Positions 13,078-25,532 of a stretch of DNA of 64,000 bases are shown in pieces. Origin of the DNA: Clitoria ternatea (lineage: Eukaryota > Streptophyta > Magnoliopsida > Fabales > Fabaceae); the NCBI GenBank assembly GCA_037962975.1, contig CM075675.1, forward strand, positions 49,646,501 to 49,710,500, given 5' to 3'. The position numbers and the translations under genes are program-made. The notes below the pieces were generated by a model. It saw only the letters and a program-made list of their open reading frames with translations, was not told the DNA's origin and did no database searches. How positions within the stretch are numbered: the stretch's first letter is position 1; each line of letters opens with the position of its first letter.

Positions 13078-13468
13078 ATAACAGACTTAGAAGAGGGACT
13101 GAATATATGGAGAGTGTGATTCTTTAATTGGGCAAGCGTTATTTACCAGACTTAAGTATAGCGTGTGCTTTTGAGTATTCTTGAATTCAGCCACTCTTGG
13201 CTTGAGCACAACTCATGCTCTAAGTATTCTTGACTTCAGCCACTCCTAGCTTAAGCACAACCCGTGCTTTGAGTATTCTTGACTCCAGTCACTCTTTGAT
13301 TAAGCATAACCCATGCTTTGACACATGAGACCCCTCTGGATTCCTATGAGTATTTTTTACAGCACCCACTCCTGGGGCAAACCCAAGTATTCTTTCGCAA
13401 GTCACTCCTGGTTTAAATCTCGAGTATTCTTTCAAAAGCCTCCCCAGACCAACAGTGTTTCCCACATT

Positions 13469-15698
13469 TATAACATCCTTAATTTTTTAAAATATGTTTC
13501 AATAAATCAAATAAAATTTTACAAATAATTTAAATTTCCAAAACAGAATTTGAATTAAACAATTACAAAATCAATTTTACAAAAGCCGACCGGCTCTTTT
13601 AAGTCTACAATAAAAATAAAAAAAATAAAACACTCGGTATTCTCAGGAGCCGGCCAAGGCTTCTACCAAAATACACTCCGAGCAGCTGAGTGACTTCTTA
13701 TATCATGGTTGGGCCCTTCATCCACTAAAAAATGACAACAGTAGGGGGTGAGCATAAACATATCAAATAACAGTTATTGAATTGGATTAAAATACCAATT
13801 CATAACTATATACACAAAACAGAACCGACCACATAATATCATTATAAATCATTCATTAAACAAAACCGAAACATATACATATACTCATCATAACAGTATG
13901 TTATTCTCAATAGCACATAAATCAGTGCATACACATGCTCAATCAAATGGATCCATTAAGTCTTTTAATTTTGTGTTGCAACACTGGCTCCCAAAGCCAT
14001 AATTTAGCTCCTCGCTGATCTGGCCGTTTTACAGGTACCAAACCGCTCCGCGCCCATAATGTAACACTGAGTACCACTCCCAGAGTGATAGCGGTACTCT
14101 ACTCAGTGCTACAGACCGGTCTTGAGTCCCACTCAAAGGCGTCCGTGGTATAAAGGAACCACCACAGGGTCTATGCCTTCATCAGGCCGTCCATATCTGG
14201 ACCGGCATCACAGGCCCCCTGCAGTCCTGTGTGCGTCTGAATACAATTGATATATTAAACAAATATCAATCATCAATCACATATCATCATCATCTCATGC
14301 TATCAACCGATCAAATCATCAACATAATCATCACATAAGTATCCCATGAAGAGTTCATGGAAACCACTCTCATCATCATCATATACATATATATAATCAG
14401 CACATCAATATGAATGGAAATATGAAACATAAATGTCATATAATCGGGGTATCACACCTTGTTCCAAACATATATCATATACAATAATGACACCCCAAAT
14501 CCATTCATAGACCATCTGTTTGAGATGTACGCTTCTCCTACCTGGAATTAAGAAGTTCCAGTAGCTTTAAAATCAAGTCTCTGTCCACTAATTCCGACTG
14601 GAATTGTAAATCCTGCACCAGTCCCAAACTTTCTTCGTAAAGAAAGGAAATCAAGACTTGATGTTCTTCCTCGTTTAATAGTTCCAGTAAAGATTAGAAA
14701 TAAGAGGATGATAATCTCACTTTCAAAAGTTCTCCATTAATCCAGCAATGGAAGTATTTATATATATATGATTCATGCAGAAGAGACGTGAATGAATAGA
14801 AGTATTTTGACACACGTCTCTTTAATAATAATGAAGGGAATAAGATATTTAATGAAAAGGGACAACACATCAAGAAGGGTCCTATTCTTAGAAAATATCT
14901 GAGAAAGGATTTTACTAGAACGTAGAAGAACAGGATGACGTGGAAAGCATCCATAGTAAAATATTTATTAATTTCTAACTCGGTTTCTACGTATTCTGAC
15001 TCAGTTTCCTCATTCTAGGCATCTCTTTCCGAGAGGACTTATCAGAGCCTCTTTCCATTCAGAATTTCTTCATTCTGGGCATCATCTCTTTCCGAGTCAG
15101 AGTCTTACTCTTTCGTTATTCAGAAGTTTCTCCACTGAAGGATTACTCGGATATTTATTCTTCTTAGAATTATCCACTCAGAACATACTTAATCGGAGTT
15201 GAAGTCTCCCTTTGCTCAGAAGCACTCTTCCTGGAAAGACTTACTCGGAAAGTCTCACTTGGAAGTGTCACAGAGACACTTCACTCGGCAAACCATCCAC
15301 CTAGATATACTCCACTCGGGAGTTTACTAATTAGAATATCAATCCGAGAAGTACTTCCATTTCTCTCGGAAATAACCCATTCGGAATCATTCTACTCGGA
15401 GATGTTTCCGTTTCACTCGGATTTACTTCACTTAAACGTGTTTCAATCGGACACAGCGTTACTTCATTTAGAAATAATTCTCTTAATGATGTTTCACTCG
15501 GAAACATCTTAACTTCACTTGGAAATGATCTCCTGAGTCATGTTTCACTTGGAATCACATCCATTTCACTCGGAATCAAATTCATTTTACTCGAAAAATC
15601 TTGTCTTTGACATTTTTCACTCGAAATTTCATTTAGAAATTCTTCTTTAATCCTTTTTAAATTATTTTTCTAAAAATCATAAAAATCAGGATGTTACA
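13469..15698 (-). mobile_element. Solo LTR of family B, 2230 bp, minus orientation
   Basis: Plus-strand ends TATAACATCC and GGATGTTACA match the LTRs at 43681-46135 and 47732-50211. Flanks ACATT (13464-13468) and ATATT (15699-15703) are a 5 bp TSD with one C/T change. It carries the conserved box 'ggtacctgtaaaacgg..' region (in antisense, about 13990-14235) and dense CTCGGAA motifs at 15000-15610. It lacks the CGCTTGAGCGAG cluster present in the 45-50 kb copies. No internal region follows, so it is a solo LTR. Confidence 0.85.
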
Positions 15699-15901
15699 AT
15701 ATTAATAGAGTCTGGCAACACACTAGACCTGTACTACCAGAGGATTGGAAGAATTATTACAAGCTGAATGAATAAGCCTTCTATCTTAGCTGAGCTAAGT
15801 GATCAGCTACATGAGTTGGTTTGTAAAAAAAGAGAAGGACTTATTCATTCAGTAGACTCAGTACCTGTGTGATATAAAACAAGAATACGAGAGGTACTAA
15901 G

Positions 15902-18422
15902 TGTAACATCCCAATTTTTATGATTTTTAGAAAAATAACTTAAAAAGGATTAAAGAAGAATTTCTGAATGAAATTCCGAGTGAAAAATATCAAAGATAAG
16001 ATTTTCCGAGTGAGAATGTATGTGGTTCCGAGTGAAATATATATATTTCCGAGTCCGACTTTGGATGAACGCTTCTGACGGAAGAGAATAATCCCAAGTG
16101 GATTGATTCTGAGTAAACCGGAAGGAACTTTGACTTCGAATAAACAACATTCGAGCAAAGACGTTTCCAAGGTAAAATATTTCCGAGTGTGGGAAAGATG
16201 AGATAATTTCGAGTAAAACCAGATTGAGAAGACTACTCAGTAAAGTCAAGATTTTTTCCGAGTAGAATTATACCGAGCGAGTCTTTTCAAGAAATAGTGT
16301 TTCGGGATAAAAAAGGATTCTAATTCTGAATGAATGTTTTCTGAGTGAATAGTTCTAAGGAGAGTAAATATCTGAGATGTAATTCATTTGATTCGTGCTC
16401 GGATTGATCTCTAGAGTTTCCAAGAGCTTGTACTCGGATTCGTTTCAAGATAGCCTTCAACCCGAGTAATCCTTTCAAGAGGAATGATTTCTGAGAAAGG
16501 AAGTAGACTTTGAACTCTGAATGATCTTTCAGTGGAGAAGCTTCTGAATGACGAAAGAGTAAGACTCTGACTCGGAAAGAAGTATAACCGAGTGAGATGT
16601 CTGACTGATGTATTTCTGAATGAAGGAATTCTGAGTGGAAAGAGACTTTAATAAGTTCTCTCGGAAAGAGATGCCCAGAATGGGAAATTGAGTCGGAATA
16701 AGCTGGAACCGAGTCGGAATACGTAGAAACCGAGTCAGAAATTAATAAATATTTTATTATGGATACTTTCCACGTCATTCTATTCTTCCATCTTCTAGCG
16801 AAATCCTTTCCTAGATATTTTCTAAGAGTGGGACCTTTCTTGATGAGTTGTCCTTTTTCATTAAATATCTTATTCCCTTCATTATCATTAAAGAGACGTA
16901 TGTCAGAATACTTCTATTCATTCACGTCTCTTCTGCATGAATCAAGTATAAATACTTCCATTGTTGGATTAATGGAAGAACTTTTGAAAGTGACATTATC
17001 ATTCTCTTATTTCCAAACTTTACTGGAAACCAACGAACAAGAAGAAAGTTAAGTCTTCATTTCCTTCTCTTTACGAGGAAAGCTTGGGACTGGTGCAGCA
17101 GTGCAATTCCAGTTGGAATTCTTGAGTAACGACCAGGATAACATTTGAGAGGTTGCTGGAACTCCTTAGTCCAGGTAGGGGGAGCGTACATCTCAAATAT
17201 ATGGTTTATGAATGGATCTGAGGTGTTGTTGTTATAATATATGTGATACGTGTATGAAATATTATTGAGACCCCAGTTAAATGACATATTTTATGTTTTA
17301 TATCTTCCATTCATATTAATGATGTTTATGTGCTGATTATATATATGTATATGATGATGATGAGAATGGTTTCCATGAACTTTTCATGGGAGACTTATAT
17401 GATGAATATGTAGATGATTTGATCGGTTGATAGCATGAAATTAATGAAGGTGATATGGTATGAATTATAGGCATGAAATTATTATGTGTTGTGCCTATTG
17501 TATTACCGATTGGAATGATATGATGATTATGTTGATATGTGACTTGATGATTGATATTGTTTGAAATATCAACTGTATTGAGACGCACACAGGACTGTAG
17601 GGGGCCTGTGTTGTCGGTCCAGATGTGGACGGCCTGATGAAGGCATAGACCCTGTGGTGGTTCCTATATACCACGGACGCCTTTGAGTGTGACTCAAGGC
17701 CGGCCCGTAGCACTGAGTAGAGGACCGCTATCACTCTGGGAGTGGTACTCGGTGTTACATTATGGGCGCAGAGCGATCGGGTACCTGTAAAACGGCTGAA
17801 TCAGCGAGGAGCTGAATTATGGCTCGGGGAGCCAGTGTTGCAACACAAAATCTGAAAGACTTAATAATGATCCCATTTTGGTTGATCATTGATTAAGTAT
17901 GTGTATACACTGATTTATGTGTTGATAGCATGCTGTCTTATGATGAGTATAAAATTATTGTGAATGATTTATGATGATAATTGTGATCGGTGAGAATGAA
18001 TGATTTGTGATGAGCATATGTATATGTCTCAGTTTATTTTAATGAATGATTTTTAATGCTATTATGTGTTTGGTTATGTATTTTATAGTTATTAATTGGA
18101 TTTTTAATCCAATTCAATAACTGTTATTTGATATGTTGATGCTCACCCCTACTGTTGTCATTTTTCAGTGAATGAAGGGCCCAACCATGATATGTGAAGA
18201 CACTCAGCAGCTCGGAGTGTATTTTAGTGGAAGCCTTAGCCAGCTCCTGAATACTGAGTGTTTTTAGTTATTTATTTAATTGTAAACTTAAAGAGCCGGT
18301 CGGCTTTTTGTAAAAATTGATATTGTAAATTATTTAATTCAAATTCTATTTTGGAAATTTGAATTATTTGTAAAATAATATTTGATTTATTGAAATTTAT
18401 TTTAAAAATTAAGGATGTTATA
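15902..18422 (+). mobile_element. Solo LTR of family B, 2521 bp, plus orientation
   Basis: Begins TGTAACATCCCAA and ends AAGGATGTTATA, matching family B. It is flanked by a perfect TSD CTAAG (15897-15901 and 18423-18427). It contains the TTCCGAGTGAAA-type motif field (about 15960-16740) and the conserved island (about 17590-17850). Together with the antisense copy 204 bp to the left it forms a long inverted repeat. Open frames inside are artefacts of the motif field. Confidence 0.9.
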
Positions 18423-19858
18423 CTAAGCCTGAAAGCATGACCAGAGATGATATGCTCTTTAAAGAGTAGAGAGATATGAGTTGGTGGCATATCTCTGGTT
18501 GCTAAAGATTTTTTTGGAGAGAAGAAATGCATATAGCGAGCTTTCTTTTTCTTCATGGCAGTTCTTCATGGTCCGATTTCTTCTTCTTGAATAGATTGCC
18601 ATTTCATTCTTTTTCTTGGGCTTTTGTATATAAACATCTGGTGCCCATTCATACTTTCTCTTTTTCACTCACATTTTTTTTAGTGTGTTATTACCCTTCT
18701 TCCTTTTCTTCAAAAGCTCTCTCTCTTTTTCTATTTTTCATATTTTTTGTTCTCTATAGTTTTCTCTTGCTTAAGTCTGTTCCTACTCTTTTTCTCTATT
18801 TTCTTTTGAAGGGATTGGTTCTATTTATAGACGATTTTTCCAAGGATCCCATGGAGAGGGTAACTGATATAAGTCCGTTGGGAGATGATATATTTAAAGA
18901 GAAGGATGTTGCACAACAGATAACAAGGTTTCTTTTGTCAAAGAGAGAGATGTTCTAAGCACGTAATTATAGAAGGCATGATATATTCAAAGAGAAGGAT
19001 GTTGCAAAATAGATAACAAGGTTTCTTTTGTCAAAGAGAGAGACGTTCTAAGCACGTAATTGTAGAAGGCTTTGAGATATGTGCGGGCAAAGACAAGGTA
19101 AGGATAACGTAAGTTTCACAAAGGAAGAAACTTTTATTCATAGAATCTCTGAATTTATAAGGCACGAGTGAAAGACTTAACGTTGTTAGAGTAAAGTGTA
19201 GTCTGCCATGCTTTGTCATTCTTCTTTTCATGGATCTTTGCTTAAACGTGCTTATGAGGATGTTCTCTAACCGTTGAGATTCTTTGAGCTAGACTTGTAT
19301 AAGAACTTTCTTTAAAGAGGATTCTGGGTCTTGTGATTCATAAGATATTGATGATGAGATAATTTTTAAAGCATAAGTTATTCAGATGCCTTTGTAAGGT
19401 CTGGGAGCTTTGGGGCATATGTGAAAAACAAGATCTGATGTCCAAACTTTGAGGTATAAGATAAACTTTTCTGAGTTAAGTCTGGTAAAACATTCAAATG
19501 CAAAGATCTTTCTCTTTGAAGGTGAATTTCCAGACTTTGGGACTTTTCTTATTTTGGATCGAAGGGTTTCTGTTAAGACCAGACTTTAAAGATTCTTCTA
19601 AACTTTTGACACACATACTCCTCCTTTCTTTTGTAACAAAAGCCTTGTGTTTTTCTGAAACACTTAAATGCATATATCAAATAATAACATGATATGACTT
19701 TATTTAAATTAGAATACACGATGTTAGTTATCAACACATCTTTAAAGAGGATTCTGAGTCTTCTTGACTCTAACATACTCAACAATCTTGAAGCAAAACT
19801 AATAAAGGACTCCATAAGATAAAAAAACTTAAACCACACAATATTTCAGATCTACTAT

Positions 19859-21705
19859 TGTAACATCCCAAAATTTGTAATTTTTAAAAAATTTATTCAT
19901 TAAGGATTAATGAAGAATTTCCGAATGAAATTCCGAGTGGATACTGTTTGAAATATGATATTTCGAGTGAAAATGGTGTAATACCGAGTAAAGTAAGACC
20001 GAGGAAGCTATTTCTAAATGGAGTTAAGATGTTTCCGAGTGAAACATCATTAAGCAAATTATTTCTAAGTTAAGAAAATGGTGTCCGAATGAGACATTTC
20101 TGAATAAGGAAAATCCGAGTGGAATGGTACCGAGTGAGGAATTTCTAAATACCGTATGACGTGGCATCGATTGGGGATATATCGTGATTCTTTTCCAGGA
20201 AGTGTTTCTGGACAAAGGACTTCAACTCCGATTGAGTATGTTTCGAGTGAACAATTCTTGGGAAAAGTAAAATATCCAAGTGGTTTGTTCCTGAGTGGTG
20301 GACCCTTCATTTAATTTAATTTATGCTTGGGTCGATATTTAATAATTACCGAGAGCTTGTGCTCGGGTTTGTTTTCAGAATTTCCCTTGACCCCGAGCGA
20401 TTCCTTCGAGTGGAAAGACTTCAGAGAGAGAGGATTGTCTTCAAACTCTGAGTGATTTTTAGATGGAAGACTTCCGAGTGACGTAAGTAAAAGAATTGAC
20501 TCGGACGAAAATATATATGAGTGAACTGTAAAAACATCACTTATAATCCTTCTCTTCCAAACCTCGCTGAAAAACCATTAACGAAGAAGAAATCAATCTT
20601 CATTTCTTCTCTTCACGAAGAAAGTTTTGGACTGGTACAAAGCTGAAATTCCAGTCAGAATCTATAAATTGTGATTCAGATATAGCTTTAAGAGCTGCAG
20701 GAACTCTTATTTCCAGGTAGGGGGAGCGTACATTTCAAATAGATAGTTTATGAATGGATGTGGAGTGATATTATTATGATGTATATATATTGTGTACATG
20801 ATTATTATTGAGACCCCGATTATATGACGCTTTATGTTTTCATAAGTTCCATTCATATTATAAATGTTGATATTGATATGAGATTGAAGATGAGTACATG
20901 ACAGTTATTCATGAAATTTTCATGATGAATATAAATGCATGGGATGCATATCAATCAATATATGAAGCTTGTGTGATGAATGAATATGAAATATGATGTG
21001 ATTTTCATAAAAGACCTTGGGTGGGACTCAAGGTAAAAGACAAAAGACCTTGGGTGGGACTCAAGGCAACCTCTTGAGCGGGGCTCGGGGTTTTAGCCCG
21101 TGGCACTCACCGTTGTCACTGAGAGTGATGGTGTCACATAAGGGTGTAAATGGTTTGGTACCTGTAAAACGGTCGGTTCAGCTGAGAGCTGAGTTATGGC
21201 TCGGGGAGCCAGTGTTGCAACACAATTAAAAGACTTAATAATGGATTTATCCGATTGAATACATGTGTGTACTAATATATATAGGTTATTTAGAATGGTA
21301 TGCTATTTTGTTATGCTATATGATTCGGTGATGTTTTATATACATAGTTATGAATTGGACTTTTAATCCGATTCAATAACTATTATTTGATATGTTTATG
21401 CTCACCCCCTACTTCCTATCATTTTTACAGTGGATAAAGGGCACAACGACGGTATGTGAAATCACTCAGCAGATTGGAGCATTATGTATTTACTTGTTTG
21501 GTACATAGTGCGCATAGTGGTTTTGTAGAAGAAGCCTTGGCCGGCTCTTGTGATTACCGAGTGTATATTTTCTTTGTATATTAAATGGCCGGTCGGCTTT
21601 TGTAAAGTGGCAATAATATTATTTAATTCAGATTGTGTTCTTAATCTTAGAATTATTTGTGAAAGGTTTATTTATGCTTAATTATATTTTAAAATCAGTC
21701 GGTCG
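19859..21705 (+). mobile_element. Truncated, diverged LTR of family B
   Basis: Starts TGTAACATCCCAAAATTT, then shows the ccgagtgaaa motif field (about 19920-20520), the sequence 'aggtagggggagcgtac' (about 20717) and the box 'ggtacctgtaaaacgg' with 'ggctcggggagccagtgttg' (about 21157-21215). The expected ending AAGGATGTTATA is missing: the copy runs into the ~2 kb repeat near 21706, and no TSD is present. It is clearly more diverged than the copies at 13-18 kb and 43-50 kb. Confidence 0.7.
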
Positions 21706-23740
21706 GAGAATAGACTTAGGAGGGGGGTTGAATAAGTTTGTTTATTTTTTCAAACCAAAAAGTGTTATTTAAACATTATTATGTTATACGCAGTGGACCA
21801 GACTTCCGAGAGTGAGAAAACATGATTCTTTAATCGAGTGAGCGTATTTTTGCCAAATTTTTACTATTAATTATAACAATAATAATGCACCAGACTTTTG
21901 ATAGTAAAAAGTAAGAGAGAAAGAGACAATACACAAGAAATTTATATTGGTTCACCTCCAACTCGGAGACTACATCCAGTACCTTCAAATCTAAAGGATT
22001 TCCACTATGTAAAAATATTTTACATAAACAGTCAAGACCGAGCCTACGAGTATTATTGACTCCAACCACTCCTGGCTTAAGCACAACCCGTGCTTCAAGT
22101 ATTGCTGACACTGGTCACTCCTGGCCCCAAGTATTCTTAACCCCGACCACTCCTGGCCTAAGCACACCCCGTGCTTCCGAGTATTCTTGACACCGGCCAC
22201 TCCTAGCCACGGGTATTCTTGACTTCGGCCACTCCTGGCCTAAGCACAACTTATGCTTCAACACACCAGACCCCTCTGGATTCCTATGAGTATTATTTTA
22301 TAGCACCCACTTCTAGGGCAGACCCAAGTATTCTTTCATGAGCCACTCCTGGCTCGAATCTCGAGTATTCCTTCAAAAGCCTCTCCAGGCCAACAATATT
22401 TCCCATACTAACAGAGTCTGACAACATACCATTACCTATACTACCAGAGGATTGGAAGAATTAGCTCAAATAAAATAAGCCTCTTGACTTAGTAGAGTTA
22501 AGTGATAAACCATGAAAATGGGTTTGTAAAGAAGGAGAAGGCTTAATTTTCCAATAAGGCTTAGTATATTCAAAAAGTGAAAGATGATTGGAAAATGTAC
22601 TGAGCCAGAAAGCATGACTTAGGATAATGTGCATTTAAGTGCACGAAGACATATCCCAAGTTACTATGGCATCTAAGAAGAAAGGTAAGTGCACATAACG
22701 AGCTTTCTTTGTCTTTATGGCATATCTTCCAGGTAGGGTTACTCGTTGTTGAGTAAACTGTCATTTCTTCATTTCATATGAGCTTAAGAGCATGAACGTC
22801 TGATGGTCGTTCATGATTTTTCTTCTTCTTCCATTACATTTTTATGGTGTATTCTAGCTCATTTTTTACAAGCTCTCTCTTTTTTATTTTTCTCTCTAGT
22901 ATTTATTTTCATCCCCAATTCTCGATAAAAATAATTTTTCTTTCCTTATATTTTTCTTCTATATTTTTCAAGAGGCTTGCCCTTTGAAGGGGAGATCGAT
23001 TCTGTTTATATAGAACCAGTCTCTTGAGTTTAGGAAGAGGCTTGTTAATTATATAGCCATTGAGAGAGTTGTTGTATAAGAGACAAAAGTCTTTCTTGAT
23101 GGAGTTACACAAAGGGTAAGAACTTTTGTTGTCAGAGAGAGAAACATTCTGCACAGGTAATGTAGATGAGGAGCTTTCAAGATTTATGCAGTCATGGTAG
23201 AGTAGATGTAGTACTAGTTTCACCAAGAAGGAAAGATTTGATTCAGAGAATCTCTGAATGCGTGAGATAGAGGTGAGACATAGTTGCTTTTCAGACTAAA
23301 TTAAAATCCACCTTGTTTAGTCAATCTTCCTTTTTGGAATCTTTTAAATAAGCTTTTGATGAAGATGACTTGAGACCATTGATGGTTCATGTATCAGACC
23401 ACTTCTAAAGGTTTGAAGGGAGATGACAGAGTCTAATGCTTTCATGTTTTTTGAAGCTTGAAGTGATGTTGTTCGAGTCTGGGTTTGGTAAGTTATTCTG
23501 ATATAAGAGAGTTTCTTCTGAAGCGAGTTACCAGACTTTTGACTCTTCCTTTTGTCCTGGATTAAGAGGTTCATGTTACGATCAAGTCTTCCAGACTTTT
23601 GATGCGTGAGCTTTCTATGCATAGGCTCCCCATTTCTTTTGTATCTTAGACCTTCTCCTGAAACACTTAAAACACTCACATCAAGTGATACCAAACGTCT
23701 TCATTTAAGTTAGAATTCCTAATGTTAGTTATCAACAAAT
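21706..23740 (+). repeat. ~2 kb interspersed repeat (family R), uninterrupted copy
   Basis: Begins near 'agaatagacttaggagggg' and ends near 'gttagttatcaaca' (about 23737). It serves as the unbroken reference for the copy at 13078-19780 and the antisense piece at 1-660. The ~50 bp unit (TTAAGCACAACCCGTGCTT followed by 'agtattcttgac') is repeated about four times at 22030-22260. No protein-coding capacity is seen. Confidence 0.6.
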
Positions 23741-23749
23741 CTCGTGTTT

Positions 23750-23921
23750 CCAGACTTTTCTTCAACAACAACGACAGGGTTTCTTGGTCGCTAAATTGGT
23801 AACTAATTTTGTTGCCGAGGTTGTTTTTCTTGTTACGGTCGCTAAACTGATCGCTAATTAGTGACGAAGATGTGTCGGACACTAATGGAAGGTAGCTATC
23901 AGGAGTCTTTTTAGTAGTGTC
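23750..23921 (-). mobile_element. One end of a CACTA (En/Spm) DNA transposon
   Basis: On the minus strand the sequence reads CACTACTAAAAAGACTCC from 23921 inward, the terminal signature of CACTA transposons. Just inside are short subterminal repeats of the type 'ggtcgctaa.t..t.gctaatt' (23786-23870), as expected for transposase-binding subterminal repeats. No matching opposite end was found in the window, so this is a remnant. Confidence 0.6.
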
Positions 23922-25255
23922 TTATCATTAAATCCCTCCATGTAGCGAGACCTATGTGACTTTATCTTTATCCTTGAAGTGACACCAATTCACTAGATCC
24001 ATATCCTAATATTTCCAATTTTTCCTTTCTCCATCTTTGATTTGAAACCCTAGAAAACCTTACAGGTTTGACTAATGCTTGTTGTTGCATTTGGATGAGT
24101 TGTTGGATGATCTTTGAAGAATCCTCTTTAGATAGGTCCTAGAACATCAACATTCAAGAAGTTCTCTTTAACAATCACAACACACAATCTCTCAGATATA
24201 AGGTAATATCCATTTTTGTTTCCACCACTAAACAACCCATCACTGCTAATACCCTAATTTACCATTGCGAGCTTTATACCCATTGTGTCAAAAACCTCAA
24301 TGTCATAACCTCTCCAACACAGCTATCAAATATAGCCTTAAATCAAAACCATCATATGTTTCCTTCTCCATCGAACGCAAACCATCCTTCACCACGCGAA
24401 CCAACCATAAACATTTCCTTCCTATCTACCTGGCCTTATTTGATTGTGAACCACCTTCCACCATTGGACCCATCTCCCTCAATCGGCTTTTTCATACCAC
24501 TGATGATCATCGCACTCCTTTGTCCTACTTATGTTTTGCTCCATCACCAACCTCAACCAAGGGAAGTGCCGAGATGAGGTTTACAATTCTAAAATAGTGA
24601 GGGATGACATAAAGAAAGTTACAAAAAGCATAAAATAAACTTATTATAAAATAACGCTTTTTATGCCTTATATATGTCCCTTTTGTCACTAAGCATGACA
24701 TGTATGCAAACATTAACTCTGTTAGTGGTGAAATTAATGAATTAGACCTAACTAAAAAATGGTTGGCTGGGTTAAGGATTTTTTACCTATTTCTTTGGAT
24801 TGGATTGAGACTAAATTGAAAAATCTTATCAAATGAAAGGACAAAATACTAATTTACTTATCTTAAATAAATTATAATTTACTTTTACCCAACAAACACT
24901 TAATATATCTTTTCATTTCTTTTTTCCCTAATCTATTATTTCTCTTTCTATCGTCTAATATTACTTCTTCTTAATCAATGCTTAATGCCCCATGTTTTAA
25001 ACAAAGGAAAAAAATGTAATTGTGAAATCAACATTTAATTTGTCTTAAAAAATTGAAGGATTAGTATTTTGCACAATTTTAAAAATATTAGTGAAAAATT
25101 AAAAAAAATTGCATGTTCGGAGCATGATAAAACATCCCCTCTTCCACGTTCCATGCATGTTGCCTATAGGGAATGACAATAAACCTCAAATTTTTTTCAC
25201 CCAAATTTCTCTCCTATCTCCTCAACCATCTCGACACTCCTAATCTTTCCAGATC
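23922..25255. other. Gene-free stretch upstream of the SPT6-like gene
   Basis: AT-rich intergenic DNA. A pyrimidine-rich frame at 24265-24597 has no recognisable domain and no splice context. From about 25180 composition shifts toward C-rich, 5'-UTR/promoter-like sequence. I see no further gene. Confidence 0.5.
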
Positions 25256-25286
25256 ACGCCACGTAACTCCACTACCCACGTGGCGT
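25256..25286. promoter_or_regulatory. Inverted repeat with two ACGT cores in the SPT6-like promoter
   Basis: ACGCCACGT (25256-25264) and ACGTGGCGT (25278-25286) are perfect 9 bp inverted arms separated by 13 bp, about 250 bp upstream of the start codon. The ACGT-centred CCACGT/ACGTGG cores resemble G-box/ABRE sites bound by bZIP or bHLH dimers (family knowledge). Function is inferred. Confidence 0.45.
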
Positions 25287-25532
25287 AATCGCAACGGAAT
25301 GCCCCAAAAACATCCATTAGTGCCATTCTCGTAAATAACCCGAATCTTCAAGGGCACGCTCGTTCATTAGAAAAGTTCAAAATCGCACTCGCATACCAGT
25401 CGAAATTAGACTCGCAATTGTCACTCTCTCTCCCCACTCTCATAAGCACCGTTTTGAGTTCACTCCTCTTGCATTGCATTTCAGCTTCTGAACCCCTTCT
25501 TAGGAGTTAGGGTTTTTCTCGTTCCTTCAGCA

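Larger units (their letters stand above)
13078..19780 (+). repeat. ~2 kb interspersed repeat (family R), split by two solo LTRs
   Basis: Three pieces (13078-13463, 15704-15896, 18428-about 19737) align in order with the uninterrupted copy at 21706-23740. Shared landmarks are the 'agacttag..ag.ggg.tgaata' start, the 'aagcacaacccgtgctt' boxes, 'gagtctggcaacacac', 'actaccagaggattggaagaa', 'gaaagcatga' and the end 'gttagttatcaaca'. After that box the two copies diverge, which marks the 3' limit near 19737. It is non-coding and pyrimidine-rich between about 18530 and 18800. Its class is unresolved. Confidence 0.65.

Noticed and set aside
16320..16778. 152-codon minus-strand frame in the solo LTR
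   Set aside because: Composed of repeated HSE/SDSV-like strings produced by the CCGAGTG motif field, with no domain; the copy at 13.5 kb does not conserve it.
18527..18958. 143-codon hydrophobic frame
   Set aside because: Phe/Leu/Ser-rich translation of a pyrimidine-rich stretch of the ~2 kb repeat; the homologous part of the copy at 22.7 kb is not open in the same frame.
24265..24597. 110-codon frame upstream of the SPT6-like gene
   Set aside because: No recognised domain, low complexity, no splice or promoter context; treated as intergenic.
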